From NCBI GenBank assembly GCA_029263315.1, contig JAJCXR010000042.1, forward strand, positions 1-64,000: DNA of 64,000 nucleotides, written 5' to 3'. The number at the start of each line of letters is the position of its first letter. Within the stretch, counting starts at the first letter, position 1. The position numbers were made by a program, and so were the translations under genes. This stretch comes from Acidobacteriota bacterium (GTDB taxonomy: Bacteria > Acidobacteriota > Thermoanaerobaculia > Multivoradales > J023). Shown piece by piece: positions 43,218 to 51,486 of the stretch. The notes beneath the pieces are model-generated. The model ran no database searches, was not told where the DNA came from, and was given only the letters and a program-made list of their open reading frames with translations.

Positions 43218-44243
43218 ATGTCCACCGAGATGAATGCACAGATGAATCCACAGCCAAATCCACATATTCAGGCCTTGCTGAAAGAGATCGATAGCCACGA
43301 TCACCTGACACCGTCGATGTGCAAACAACTGCTCCTCGACAGCCAAGTGACGGCTGAGGATTTGATGCCGTGGGCAGATTTCGATCATCCCAAGGAGGAT
43401 TCCTACGGTCGCAAGATGGTCCACGACGGCGGCTTCTTCGAGCTCATGGTGATGTCCTGGGTGGATGGCGACATGGCCGCCATCCACGACCACGGATACA
43501 CCCAATGGGGCGCCGTCAAGCTCTTCGGTGCCGCCGAGCACGCCATCTTCCGCAAGCAAGACGGTCAATTGACCACCCTCGAGCGCAAAGTCTTCAAATC
43601 CGGTGATGTCGTCGCCGTCGGCCACGACTTCATTCACCAGATGGGCAATGTCGGCAGGGCGCCCTACCTGACCCTGCATCTCTATGGTTGCTACGAACGG
43701 AACGGTGACGTCACCGCCGACGCCAACCTCTATGATCTCTATGAAAATCAAGTGCGGATCACCTGCGGCGGAGTCTTCTACGATCTGCCCGAAGAGGCGG
43801 TCAAGCAACGCCTGCCCGGACCCACCGCCGACTTCCCCACCACTCTGAGGGATCGCGTCGAGATGCTGAAACGCATGACCTTCGCCGCCGGTAGCCTGGA
43901 GGCCGGAGCCTTCCACAGCAACAAGGAAGACAAGCTGGCGGCCTGGCTCTTCGCCCCCGATACCTGGCAACGGGCGGAGGAGGAGATGGCCGACCGGACG
44001 GCACGGCGAGGCCTCGAAACGCAGCGCTACTTTGCCGTGCTGCGCCAGGAGCTGATCGCCGCGGCGCATTTGCAGAGCCGCCTGCTCGAAGCCGGTCTCG
44101 GCCAAGGACCGCTGGCCGACTCGGCCCAGTCGTTGGCCGAGCTGCTGCAATTGGACGAGGACTCGACCACCTTCTCCCATCTCTACCTCGAGCTCTTGGG
44201 AGAGGCATTCGCCATCGACTTCCCGGTCCTCAAGGCCGCTTGA
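43218..44243 (+). CDS. Cysteine dioxygenase-like cupin with C-terminal extension
   Basis: 341 residues. Residues 1-175 match the cysteine dioxygenase cupin: iron ligands His90 and His92 in AAIHDHGYTQWG and His140 in DFIHQMGN, with Tyr156 in LTLHLYGC at the position of the catalytic Tyr. Spacing is very close to the animal enzyme (86, 88, 140, 157). The Cys that forms the Cys-Tyr link there is absent, as in other bacterial forms. Residues 176-341 are a helical extension I cannot assign; a typical family member is about 200 residues. The expected reaction is O2-dependent oxidation of a thiol amino acid to a sulfinate, but the setting leaves room for a different thiol or substrate. Start ATG 43218 with AGGAG 7 bases upstream. 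It lies 128 bases after the GNAT gene, in the same cluster. Confidence 0.85.
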   Translation: MSTEMNAQMNPQPNPHIQALLKEIDSHDHLTPSMCKQLLLDSQVTAEDLMPWADFDHPKEDSYGRKMVHDGGFFELMVMSWVDGDMAAIHDHGYTQWGAVKLFGAAEHAIFRKQDGQLTTLERKVFKSGDVVAVGHDFIHQMGNVGRAPYLTLHLYGCYERNGDVTADANLYDLYENQVRITCGGVFYDLPEEAVKQRLPGPTADFPTTLRDRVEMLKRMTFAAGSLEAGAFHSNKEDKLAAWLFAPDTWQRAEEEMADRTARRGLETQRYFAVLRQELIAAAHLQSRLLEAGLGQGPLADSAQSLAELLQLDEDSTTFSHLYLELLGEAFAIDFPVLKAA

Positions 44244-44260
44244 GGGCCGGCTACGCCGCC

Positions 44261-45172
44261 ATGACGGGCCCGCAACCCACCCTTGACACCCTGGACGGCG
44301 CATCGGCCGAGGCGAACCTCGGCCGACGCCTGCTGCGTCGTCTCGAGGCCCTCGGCGAGCAGCCCGTCGTCAAGTGGTGGGATAGCCTGGAATCTGCGGA
44401 CTGGCCCACCCTGTTTCGCCTCTTGACCGTCGCCGCCGATCTGCCCTTGTTCGCCGATCATCGTCCCTTGCGCCAGCCACCCAGGGAGCTCTGGCCGCAG
44501 CTGGCCAGCGTCGCCGACGACATGCTGCGCCTGCAACGCTTGGTGCAGTGCCCCACCGTTCCCCAAGGGACGCGGCTGATGCCCTGCCTGCCAGCCGACG
44601 ACGGCGAGGCCGGCCAAGAGCTGCGAGACAGCCACTGCGTCACCGTCAGCCGCCTCTTCGATCGCCAGCAGGAGCAGCAATTGGACCGCCTCGTGAACGA
44701 CCTGCGGGTCACCAAGGAAGGTTCGTGGGGGGCGCTCGAGAGGAGCGAGGCGTGCGAGCTCTTCGGCCTCTTCGACACCGCCCTGGCCAGCCAGTCTTTC
44801 CGTCGGCTAACCGGCTACGAGGCGGCCCGCGACACCTACAGCTTGACCCTCTCGTTGCAGAGCTTGCAGGCGGAAGGCATCGGCTGGCACCAGGATCTCT
44901 ACTGGCCCCGCGAGTGGATCGGTGAAGATGTCTTTGCGGTGCTCTACGGGCTGTCGGAGGACACCGCCGACAAGGGCGGAGCTTTTGTCTACTACGTTCC
45001 CTGGCACAACGAGATACGCGCCGTCTTCCGGCGCCACCACCAAGCGACGGTGTTGTGGAACGCCAAAGAGCCGGAAGGCCGTCTGCTGCACGCCGTCAGC
45101 CACTACCACGGTGACGATACCCGCCGTCCCCTGATCATCCTGCAATGCCTGCGCCGAACGACGACGGCGTGA
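44261..45172 (+). CDS. Fe(II)-oxygenase-like protein with an HxD...H motif
   Basis: 303 residues. The C-terminal third has GWHQDLYWP (His210-x-Asp212), a later LHAVSHYHG (His277) and RRPLIIL (Arg near 293), which fits the 2-oxoglutarate/Fe(II) dioxygenase facial triad plus oxoglutarate-binding Arg. Strand pattern SLTLSLQSL, FAVLYGLSED and FVYYVPWHNE fits the double-stranded beta-helix. The N-terminal 140 residues are helical and unassigned. The ATG at 44261 is used: a TTG at 44240 overlaps the previous stop but has no better signal. It follows the cysteine dioxygenase-like gene by 17 bases, so two oxygenase-like proteins are co-expressed. A role in oxidising the same small molecule is inferred. 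Confidence 0.72.
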   Translation: MTGPQPTLDTLDGASAEANLGRRLLRRLEALGEQPVVKWWDSLESADWPTLFRLLTVAADLPLFADHRPLRQPPRELWPQLASVADDMLRLQRLVQCPTVPQGTRLMPCLPADDGEAGQELRDSHCVTVSRLFDRQQEQQLDRLVNDLRVTKEGSWGALERSEACELFGLFDTALASQSFRRLTGYEAARDTYSLTLSLQSLQAEGIGWHQDLYWPREWIGEDVFAVLYGLSEDTADKGGAFVYYVPWHNEIRAVFRRHHQATVLWNAKEPEGRLLHAVSHYHGDDTRRPLIILQCLRRTTTA

Positions 45173-45672
45173 GCTTCGAGCCGCCGCGATCCACCGCCGG
45201 TGGTGGCTCGGACGGCAACCCGCCCGGGGAACCTTTCCAACTGCCGGCCCCGCCTCCGATCGACAACTCGCCCGAGGTGCTCAGGCTGCGAGGTTGTTTG
45301 TCGCAAGGCGCCAGCGCTCTCCTGCTGCTCACCTCGGCGGTCCATGCCGCCACCCTCCTGTGGGCCCCCCACCTGCTGCTGGGAGAGGATGCCTCGCTCC
45401 TCGGCGGGCTCGATCAGTTGGCCTTCCAGGCCATGCTGTTGGGTTTTGCGGGGGTGCTGTGGCGACCGCTGCAGTATCGCCCCTTTCTGCTCCTCGGCAA
45501 GGCCGGCTTCTGCTTCCAGATCGCACTGGGAACCGGGGGCCAGAGCTACACCGAGGCGGGACCGCGGTGGGCCGCCATCACATTCATGGCCGTCGCCATG
45601 TGGTATTTGCTGTCCCGTTTGGGGATCGGCGTCTTGAGGCCGAGAGCCGGGGTGGACGAGCCGCCGCCGTAG
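45145..45672 (+). CDS. Small membrane protein of unknown function
   Basis: 175 residues with a Pro/Gly-rich N-terminal tail (about 1-45) and four predicted membrane helices: ALLLLTSAVHAATLLWAPH, AFQAMLLGFAGVLW, FLLLGKAGFCFQIAL, and AAITFMAVAMWYLLSRLGIG. No family is recognised. The ATG at 45145 lies 28 bases inside the 3' end of the oxygenase-like gene, so it is probably the last gene of that cluster; a later start is possible but would cut only the hydrophilic tail. It could be an exporter or permease-like partner of the cluster product, but it is small for that. Inner-membrane location is likely. Confidence 0.68.
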   Translation: MPAPNDDGVSFEPPRSTAGGGSDGNPPGEPFQLPAPPPIDNSPEVLRLRGCLSQGASALLLLTSAVHAATLLWAPHLLLGEDASLLGGLDQLAFQAMLLGFAGVLWRPLQYRPFLLLGKAGFCFQIALGTGGQSYTEAGPRWAAITFMAVAMWYLLSRLGIGVLRPRAGVDEPPP

Positions 45673-45821
45673 CGTCGCGCCAGCCAAGGGCTGTCGATGC
45701 CACAGATCCGTGGCGTCCCACTGCGTTATAGTAAGCGTAACTCAGGATCCGTGCGGTGCCTACACCCCGCGCCATTGAATCACGCCATCCCCCACTATGA
45801 TGCTGGCAGCAGCCGACGCCC

Positions 45822-47273
45822 ATGACAACTTCCCGACAACCCTCCAAACACATCAGCACTGACGAATCGTCCACCGAAACCAGAGTGCAGAGGAACCAGC
45901 CGCTGAGTGTGCCAGCAGCTGAAAAGGCATTCCTCAGCGCCGACGCCGACTTTGTCGCCAAGGTCATCCACCGCCTCGGCGTCAAGATACCGGTGGCCAC
46001 CGACGGGCGCTACCTCGACCTCGGTGAAGTCGGCAGCGGCGGCATGGGCCAAGTCCGACGGGCCGTCGACCGCAGTCTGCAACGGGAGGTGGCGATCAAA
46101 CGACTCGACGAAGACAAAATCCTCGGTCCCGAGTCGCTACATCGCTTTATCGGAGAAGCCCGGGTGACCGGTCGCCTCGATCATCCCAATATCGTCCCCA
46201 TCCACGAGCTGGCCCTCGACAACAACGGCCAGTTCTACTTTTCCATGAAGCTGGTGCAGGGCGAGAATCTAGAAGATTTGCTGCGGCAGGCGGGGGACGA
46301 TCGGTTGCAAGCGGATCAACTGAGCAAATGGCTGGTGGTCATGCTCAAGGTCTGCGACGCCATCGCCTTCGCCCACGATCGCCAGGTCATCCATCGGGAC
46401 ATCAAACCCAGCAACATCATGGTGGGCTCGTTCGGTCAGGTCTACATCATGGATTGGGGGCTGTCGCGGGTCCAGTCCGGCTCGGCCAAGCCCGCGGCCA
46501 GCCAGACGTCGGACGACGTCACCCTGCTCGACTTCGATGTGCCCGGAGCGGTCATGGGAACACCGGCCTACATGGCCCCGGAGCAAGTGGAGGGGGCCCA
46601 CGACCGCATCGATGAACGGACGGACGTCTTTGCTCTCGGTGCGACGATTTACCACATCATCACCGGTCGGCCGCCGTTCGCCGGCAAGAACTACTACACC
46701 CTGCTGATGGAAGCCTTGGAGTGCCAACCGATGGCGCCTGAGGCGGTGGTGGGTACGGACCGCGTTCCGGCGGAGCTCTGCCGTATCACCGCCAAGGCCA
46801 TGTCGCGGCTACCCGAGGACCGCTACCCCACCGTCGCCGCCCTGCGGGACGATGTGGAACGACTGCTGCGCGGCGTTTGGCACCTGCCCACCGAAACCTT
46901 CACCGGCGGTCAAGATATCGTCTGTGAAGGGCAAGACGGCCACTGCGCCTACATCCTGAGCCAGGGCCGCTGCCGGGTCAGCAAGCTGCTCAACGGTGAG
47001 CAAGTGGAGCTGCGCCAGCTCGGGCCCGGTGATGTCTTCGGCGAGATGGCCATCTTCTCCGCCTCCACCCGCACCGCCACCGTCACCGCCTTGGAGGACG
47101 TCGAGGTGCACGTCGTCACCCGGGAAGCCCTGTCCTCTGGCCTGTCTTTGGAGACCTGGGCAGGTCGCTTCGTACGGGTTCTGGCGGATCGCTTCTGCGA
47201 GGTGGAAGACCGCCTTCGGCAGGCGGAAGCGGTGCTCCGCGAGCACGGCCTCGCGCTACCGCCAACGGATTGA
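45822..47273 (+). CDS. Ser/Thr kinase fused to a cyclic-nucleotide-binding domain
   Basis: 483 residues, soluble. After a polar N-terminal tail of about 65 residues comes the kinase (about 66-350): GEVGSGGMGQVRRA, Lys in VAIKRL, HRDIKPSNIM (about 191-200), and MDWGLSR with DWG instead of DFG, which still keeps the metal-binding Asp. Next is PAYMAPEQ. Residues about 360-465 form a cyclic-nucleotide-binding (CAP-type) domain with the cassette FGEMAIFSASTRTATVTA: the Glu and Arg needed to hold cAMP or cGMP are present. The order kinase-then-CNB is the reverse of eukaryotic PKG. Nucleotide-controlled phosphorylation is inferred. No nucleotide cyclase gene is visible in the window. The divergent/convergent neighbours show no direct partner. 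Confidence 0.93.
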   Translation: MTTSRQPSKHISTDESSTETRVQRNQPLSVPAAEKAFLSADADFVAKVIHRLGVKIPVATDGRYLDLGEVGSGGMGQVRRAVDRSLQREVAIKRLDEDKILGPESLHRFIGEARVTGRLDHPNIVPIHELALDNNGQFYFSMKLVQGENLEDLLRQAGDDRLQADQLSKWLVVMLKVCDAIAFAHDRQVIHRDIKPSNIMVGSFGQVYIMDWGLSRVQSGSAKPAASQTSDDVTLLDFDVPGAVMGTPAYMAPEQVEGAHDRIDERTDVFALGATIYHIITGRPPFAGKNYYTLLMEALECQPMAPEAVVGTDRVPAELCRITAKAMSRLPEDRYPTVAALRDDVERLLRGVWHLPTETFTGGQDIVCEGQDGHCAYILSQGRCRVSKLLNGEQVELRQLGPGDVFGEMAIFSASTRTATVTALEDVEVHVVTREALSSGLSLETWAGRFVRVLADRFCEVEDRLRQAEAVLREHGLALPPTD

Positions 47274-47326
47274 TCGGAGACCTCGGTTGTTCCTTCGCCC
47301 CGGTTCGGCAGGTTCACCGCGGCAGA

Positions 47327-48034
47327 TTATTGGGTCGGTAGAAAGCTGTAACCGATGCCCCGCTGGGTGATCAAATAGTAGGGATTACTCTTGGTAGGCT
47401 CGATCTTCTGCCGCAGCCTGTGCACATGAACCCGCAGGGTGTCTTCGAAGACCTCGTCGAGGGGCCAGAGACGGCTCAGCAAGTACTCGGTGGTCACCGT
47501 GCGGCGGGCTGAGCGGATCAGAATGTGCAGCAACTTCGACTCGGTGGGGGTCAAGGAGACGGAGCGCTCGCCGATCAGCGCGGTCTTGTCGGCAAAATTG
47601 ATCGCCAGGCGATCATCGATCACCGTCAGGGTATCCAGGCGGAAGGCGAAATCGCCCATGCGCCGCATCACCCTCTTGACCCGCGCCGCCAAGACCTTGG
47701 GGTTGAAGGGTTTGGTGACGTAGTCTTCGGCCACCTCCTCGATCGCTTTGACCACCGTCGACTCTTCGTTGACGGCCGTCAACATGATCACCGGAAGGTC
47801 CGAGTATTTCTGCACCTTACGGGCAAATTCGATACCGTCGGTGCCGGGCATCCGAATGTCCACCACCGCCAGATGGGGCAAGCCGTCGCGGGCGATGAGA
47901 TTGAAGGCTTGCGTCGCAGAATTGGCGGTGGAAACATCGAAGCCTTCCTCCTCCAAGGTCATGCGTACCACCGTGGCGATATCCATATCGTCATCCACCA
48001 CCAGGATCCGGCGGGCGTCTTCAGCGCTCTTCAA
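47327..48034 (-). CDS. OmpR-family response regulator
   Basis: 235 residues. Receiver domain 1-122: RILVVDDDMDIATVV (acidic pair), LAVVDIRMPGTDGIEF with the phospho-acceptor Asp, LTAVNEEST, and DYVTKPF with the conserved Lys. The winged-helix DNA-binding domain, about 135-235, has LTPTESKLLHILIRSARRTV, then DTLRVHVHRLRQKIEP and TQRGIGYSFLP. No histidine kinase gene lies next to it, so it is an orphan regulator. A divergent 265-base gap separates it from the sulfatase-like gene and holds the palindrome at 48172-48185, which it might bind. Start ATG 48034. Confidence 0.95.
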   Translation of the reverse strand: MKSAEDARRILVVDDDMDIATVVRMTLEEEGFDVSTANSATQAFNLIARDGLPHLAVVDIRMPGTDGIEFARKVQKYSDLPVIMLTAVNEESTVVKAIEEVAEDYVTKPFNPKVLAARVKRVMRRMGDFAFRLDTLTVIDDRLAINFADKTALIGERSVSLTPTESKLLHILIRSARRTVTTEYLLSRLWPLDEVFEDTLRVHVHRLRQKIEPTKSNPYYLITQRGIGYSFLPTQ

Positions 48035-48171
48035 GATCTAGCCACCCCACTTCGCACTGCATGCGAGCTTTTGCCTACCAACTTCGAATGCGTCCTGTCG
48101 GGACAACATTCCCGAGGCAGGCGATTGAAAAGATACATCGATATCGTGAAGTATACTCAATCATCAGGCTA

Positions 48172-48185
48172 TATGACCAGTCATA
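48172..48185. promoter_or_regulatory. Palindrome between regulator and sulfatase-like genes
   Basis: TATGAC-CA-GTCATA is a perfect 6+2+6 palindrome in the otherwise AT-rich centre (about 48130-48190) of the divergent gap 48035-48300. On the minus strand a TTGAGT with 17-base spacing to TGTATC is a weak promoter candidate for the response regulator. An OmpR-type protein would more often bind direct repeats, so another regulator is possible. Confidence 0.35.
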
Positions 48186-48309
48186 GACGACGCTCTGTGG
48201 CGTTGCCGCCGAAGAGTCGCCGGCAAACCTCCGACAGATTCCTGCATTCGGCTGCCACCAGCGGTTAGAATTCCCCTCATTCTCCAGAAGTTTTCCACCG
48301 GTGACCAGA

Positions 48310-50736
48310 ATGCGCCTCCAATCCACACCTCTCCACATTTCCCGTCATGCAAGGGCGCTCGGCGACGGCCTCGGCCTGCTGCCCTGCATCATCCTGTTCG
48401 TCGTCCTCGGGGGGGCCCTGGGTTGCCGAGATCCGGAGCAGGGGCCCGAGCCCACCGTCACCCATGACCTACTGGCCGAGCTGGCGGACGGTGAGCTGAT
48501 CAGCGAGATCCGCGGTTTGGACTTCGGCACCACCCAAAGCCGTCCCTTTCTGCACCGGGGCTTCTCCAGAGATCACTTCGAGCGGCGCTTGCAGCGTCCC
48601 TACGTCTGGGGTGTGGGCGAGGGATCGGAGATTTCGCTGCCGATGCTGCGGCGACGCGACGCCGAGCTGGTCTTGGAGCTGCGGCCTCTGCAGGTCCAAG
48701 ACGCGCCGCCTCAAAACGTCGAGGTCAGCTTCAACGGTTCTCCCCTGGGTCGAATCGAGTTGGGCCCCCACCTCGGCAGTTATCGTGTGACGGTGCCCGC
48801 CTCGACTCAAGTCTTGGGCAACAACTCCCTGAGTTTTCGCTACGCCTGGAACCGGCGACCCAGCCAGGTGGGCGGCGCGGCGACGGATCACCGTCAGCTG
48901 GCGGTGGCCTTTTTCAGCCTGCGCTGGAGCCGACCCAGTCCGGCGGTGGCGGCCAAGCCGCAGATCGACATCGCCGCCGGCCGGGTCTTCTTGCCCCAAG
49001 GCATACGGTTGGATCTTTACCTCGCCCTCGAGGGTTCGTCCAGCCTGACAGCTGAGCAGTGGTCTTTCCGCGGCGATTCCAGCCGGCTGCGCCTGAGCTT
49101 GCAGGAGGAAGGGCAGAATGAGGCCCAGACGGTGGCAGATCTCGACGCGCCGCCGCCCGACGGCACCCTGGCCTTGCCGGGTGAGGGCCGACGCCTCGTC
49201 CGTCTGAGCCTGGAAAGTCTGTCCCGGGAAGGCATACCCCAGGCCCTCGATCCAGACCTGGGCATCGTCTGGCAGCGGCCGCAGCTCGAAAACACCGTCG
49301 AGGTGCCGTCGGCTGGCGGCCCAGCGGCTGGCGACCCAGCGGCTGGCGGCCCAGCGGCTGGCGGCCCAGCGGCTGACGGCCCACCGGCTGACGGGCCACC
49401 GGCCGACAGCGATTCGGTTGCCGCTACCCCCGCCGCGGCCCAGACGCCGACAGCGAACCCGACGCCACACTTGATCCTCTACATGATCGACACCCTGCGG
49501 GCGGACCACCTGGGAGCTTACGGTTACGGACGGACCACCTCGCCCCACTTCGATGCCCTGGCGAGCCAGTCCCTACTCTTCGAGCAGGCCATCGCCCAAT
49601 CGTCGTGGACCCGGTCGTCCGTCGCTTCCCTGTTCACCGGGCTGTGGCCCCTGGCCCACGGCACCAACCTGCGAGACCATGTCTTGCCCGAGGACGCCGT
49701 CGTCCTGGCGGAGCTGCTGCGCCAGAGGGGTTACCGCACCGCCGCCTTCTTGGCCAATCCCAACGTCAGCGAGCTGTTTGGTTTCGCCCAGGGCTTCGAC
49801 CATGTCCGGGACTACGGCGCCGAAGATGTCGACGCCGTGGTGATCAATGAACACGTAGCCGCCTGGCTCGACGATCAGCAACCCGAGACGCCGCTGTTTC
49901 TCTATATTCACACCATCGACCCCCACTCCCCCTACGATCCTCCGTCCCCCTACCGTGAGAGATTTGCTCCCCTGGTGGCGGCGGACGTGGCCTGGACGCC
50001 CAATCGCCTGCCGCGGTCGGTGCGCCGCCGCCGCAGCGCCGCATCGGCGGAGCAAATGGCGGAAATGGTCGGCCTCTACGACGCCGAGATCGCCTACGCC
50101 GACGCCGCCTTGGGCGAGCTTCGGCAAATGCTCGAGGGGCGACAGCTGTTCGACAACAGCCTGCTGGTCGTCGTCTCGGACCACGGCGAGGAGTTCCTAG
50201 AGCACGGCTACCTGGAGCACGGCAAGAACCTGTTCGTCGAGTCCTTGCACATTCCCCTGTTGATCAAACCGGCCGGCCGGCCAGGTGTCGACTTCCAACC
50301 CCGGCGCATCGGCGATCCGGTCCAACACATCGATCTGCTGCCCACCTTGGGCCGTCAACTGGGGCTGCCGCCGGATAGTGCCTGGCAAGGGCGCGATCTT
50401 TCGTCCCTCTGGCAGTCGACGGGTCAGCTCAAAAAGACTCCGATCTTTTCTTATTTGCACTTGGACGGAGCGCCGCGCATCGGCTTACGGCGGGGCGATT
50501 GGAAGGTCATCCAGCGGCTGCAAGCAGATCAACTCGTCGAGCCCCATCTCTACCACTTGCCCAGCGACCCCGGGGAACAAAAGGATCTGGCGACCAGCCG
50601 TCCCATCCGTCTCGGTTACCTGTCGCGGCTGTTGCGCCAACGTTTGAGCTCCCCTGAGGGACGTCTAGAAGCTGGCAGTGTCGAGATCGATGAACGCCTA
50701 CGCCTACGGCTCGAAGCCTTGGGTTACTTGCAATGA
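48310..50736 (+). CDS. Sulfatase-superfamily lipoprotein
   Basis: 808 residues. The N-terminal signal ends with a lipobox (LGGALGC), so it is a lipid-anchored envelope protein. Residues 40-320 are a beta-rich, unassigned domain (EVSFNGSPLGRIELGPHLGS). A Pro/Ala/Gly-rich linker of six 15-base repeats follows. From about 390 the alkaline phosphatase/sulfatase fold begins: HLILYMIDTLRADHLGAYGY, WTRSSVASLFTGLWPLAHG, HTIDPHSPYDPPSPY, VVVSDHGEEFLEHG, and DLLPTLGRQLGLP. The site where sulfatases carry Cys or Ser in (C/S)xPxR reads WTRSSVAS, so no formylglycine can form. A phosphotransferase- or hydrolase-type Thr/Ser nucleophile is more likely. The start is either ATG 48310 or GTG 48301, neither with a clear ribosome binding site. 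Confidence 0.87.
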   Translation: MRLQSTPLHISRHARALGDGLGLLPCIILFVVLGGALGCRDPEQGPEPTVTHDLLAELADGELISEIRGLDFGTTQSRPFLHRGFSRDHFERRLQRPYVWGVGEGSEISLPMLRRRDAELVLELRPLQVQDAPPQNVEVSFNGSPLGRIELGPHLGSYRVTVPASTQVLGNNSLSFRYAWNRRPSQVGGAATDHRQLAVAFFSLRWSRPSPAVAAKPQIDIAAGRVFLPQGIRLDLYLALEGSSSLTAEQWSFRGDSSRLRLSLQEEGQNEAQTVADLDAPPPDGTLALPGEGRRLVRLSLESLSREGIPQALDPDLGIVWQRPQLENTVEVPSAGGPAAGDPAAGGPAAGGPAADGPPADGPPADSDSVAATPAAAQTPTANPTPHLILYMIDTLRADHLGAYGYGRTTSPHFDALASQSLLFEQAIAQSSWTRSSVASLFTGLWPLAHGTNLRDHVLPEDAVVLAELLRQRGYRTAAFLANPNVSELFGFAQGFDHVRDYGAEDVDAVVINEHVAAWLDDQQPETPLFLYIHTIDPHSPYDPPSPYRERFAPLVAADVAWTPNRLPRSVRRRRSAASAEQMAEMVGLYDAEIAYADAALGELRQMLEGRQLFDNSLLVVVSDHGEEFLEHGYLEHGKNLFVESLHIPLLIKPAGRPGVDFQPRRIGDPVQHIDLLPTLGRQLGLPPDSAWQGRDLSSLWQSTGQLKKTPIFSYLHLDGAPRIGLRRGDWKVIQRLQADQLVEPHLYHLPSDPGEQKDLATSRPIRLGYLSRLLRQRLSSPEGRLEAGSVEIDERLRLRLEALGYLQ
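49311..49400 (+). repeat. Six 15-base tandem repeats inside the sulfatase-like gene
   Basis: Units of GGCTGGCGGCCCAGC, each coding for a five-residue Ala/Gly/Pro(/Asp) step, repeat six times with few changes; the first four are nearly identical and the last two differ slightly. The array encodes the flexible linker between the N-terminal domain and the catalytic domain. Repeat number can change by slippage without breaking the frame. Confidence 0.9.
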
Positions 50737-50755
50737 TCCTCAGGAGGTGCCGAAC

Positions 50756-51406
50756 ATGAAAGCTCTTATCACGGCCATTCAACGGGGGGACCTAGAGGCT
50801 TGCCGCCGCTTGGTGACGGAGGATCCGCAGCGGGCCGTTGCCACCCAGGAGCAAGGCGTCTCGGCTCGTCTCATGGCCCTGTACTGCCAACGTCCCGAAA
50901 TTGCCGAGCTTCTGGCCCAAGTCGGTCCGCCCCCCGGCCTGCTGGAAGCGGCTGCCTTGGGCAACTCGGAACGTCTGGAATCCTGCCTGACGGCGGGCGA
51001 GGCGGCCGACACACGCTCCGCCGATGGCTTCACCCCCTTGCACTACGGCGCCTTTTTCGGCCGTTCCGAAGTCGTCGAACGGTTGCTTCAGACAGGGGTC
51101 GATGTTAACTCCGAGGCAACCAACGGCAGCGGCCTGAAGCCGCTCAACAGCGCCGTCGCTGGAGGTCACCTGCAGGTTGTGCACCGGCTGTTGGACCACG
51201 GGGCGGACATCGAAACCCGCCAGTCGGGCGACGTCACACCGCTGATGGGGGCCGCGGCAGGTGGCCACGACGAGATCGTCGAGCTCTTGCTAGCCCGCGG
51301 CGCCGATCGCAGCCCCCGGTGTGCGGCGGGAAAATCGGCGGCCGACTACGCCGAGGAACGGGGGCATCGGCATTTGGTGGCACGGCTAACCTCTGACAAC
51401 GGCTGA
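50756..51406 (+). CDS. Ankyrin-repeat protein
   Basis: 216 residues. ATG 50756 is set by a perfect AGGAGGT 7 bases upstream; a longer frame is not needed. After an N-terminal segment (ITAIQRGDLEACRRLVTED) come about four ankyrin repeats, for example DGFTPLHYGAFFGRSEVVER, then GLKPLNSAVAGGHLQVVHRL, LDHGADIETR and TPLMGAAAGGHDEIVELLLA. No signal peptide or other domain, so a cytoplasmic protein-binding role is expected; the partner is unknown. It follows the sulfatase-like gene by 19 bases and may be co-transcribed with it. Confidence 0.93.
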   Translation: MKALITAIQRGDLEACRRLVTEDPQRAVATQEQGVSARLMALYCQRPEIAELLAQVGPPPGLLEAAALGNSERLESCLTAGEAADTRSADGFTPLHYGAFFGRSEVVERLLQTGVDVNSEATNGSGLKPLNSAVAGGHLQVVHRLLDHGADIETRQSGDVTPLMGAAAGGHDEIVELLLARGADRSPRCAAGKSAADYAEERGHRHLVARLTSDNG

Positions 51407-51486
51407 AGTCTCAGAGCGCTGGCGCAGCCTGCCATGTCGAGACCTGAAAACCACGGCGGGCCGTCCGCAAAGCTAACCTCGCAGAG

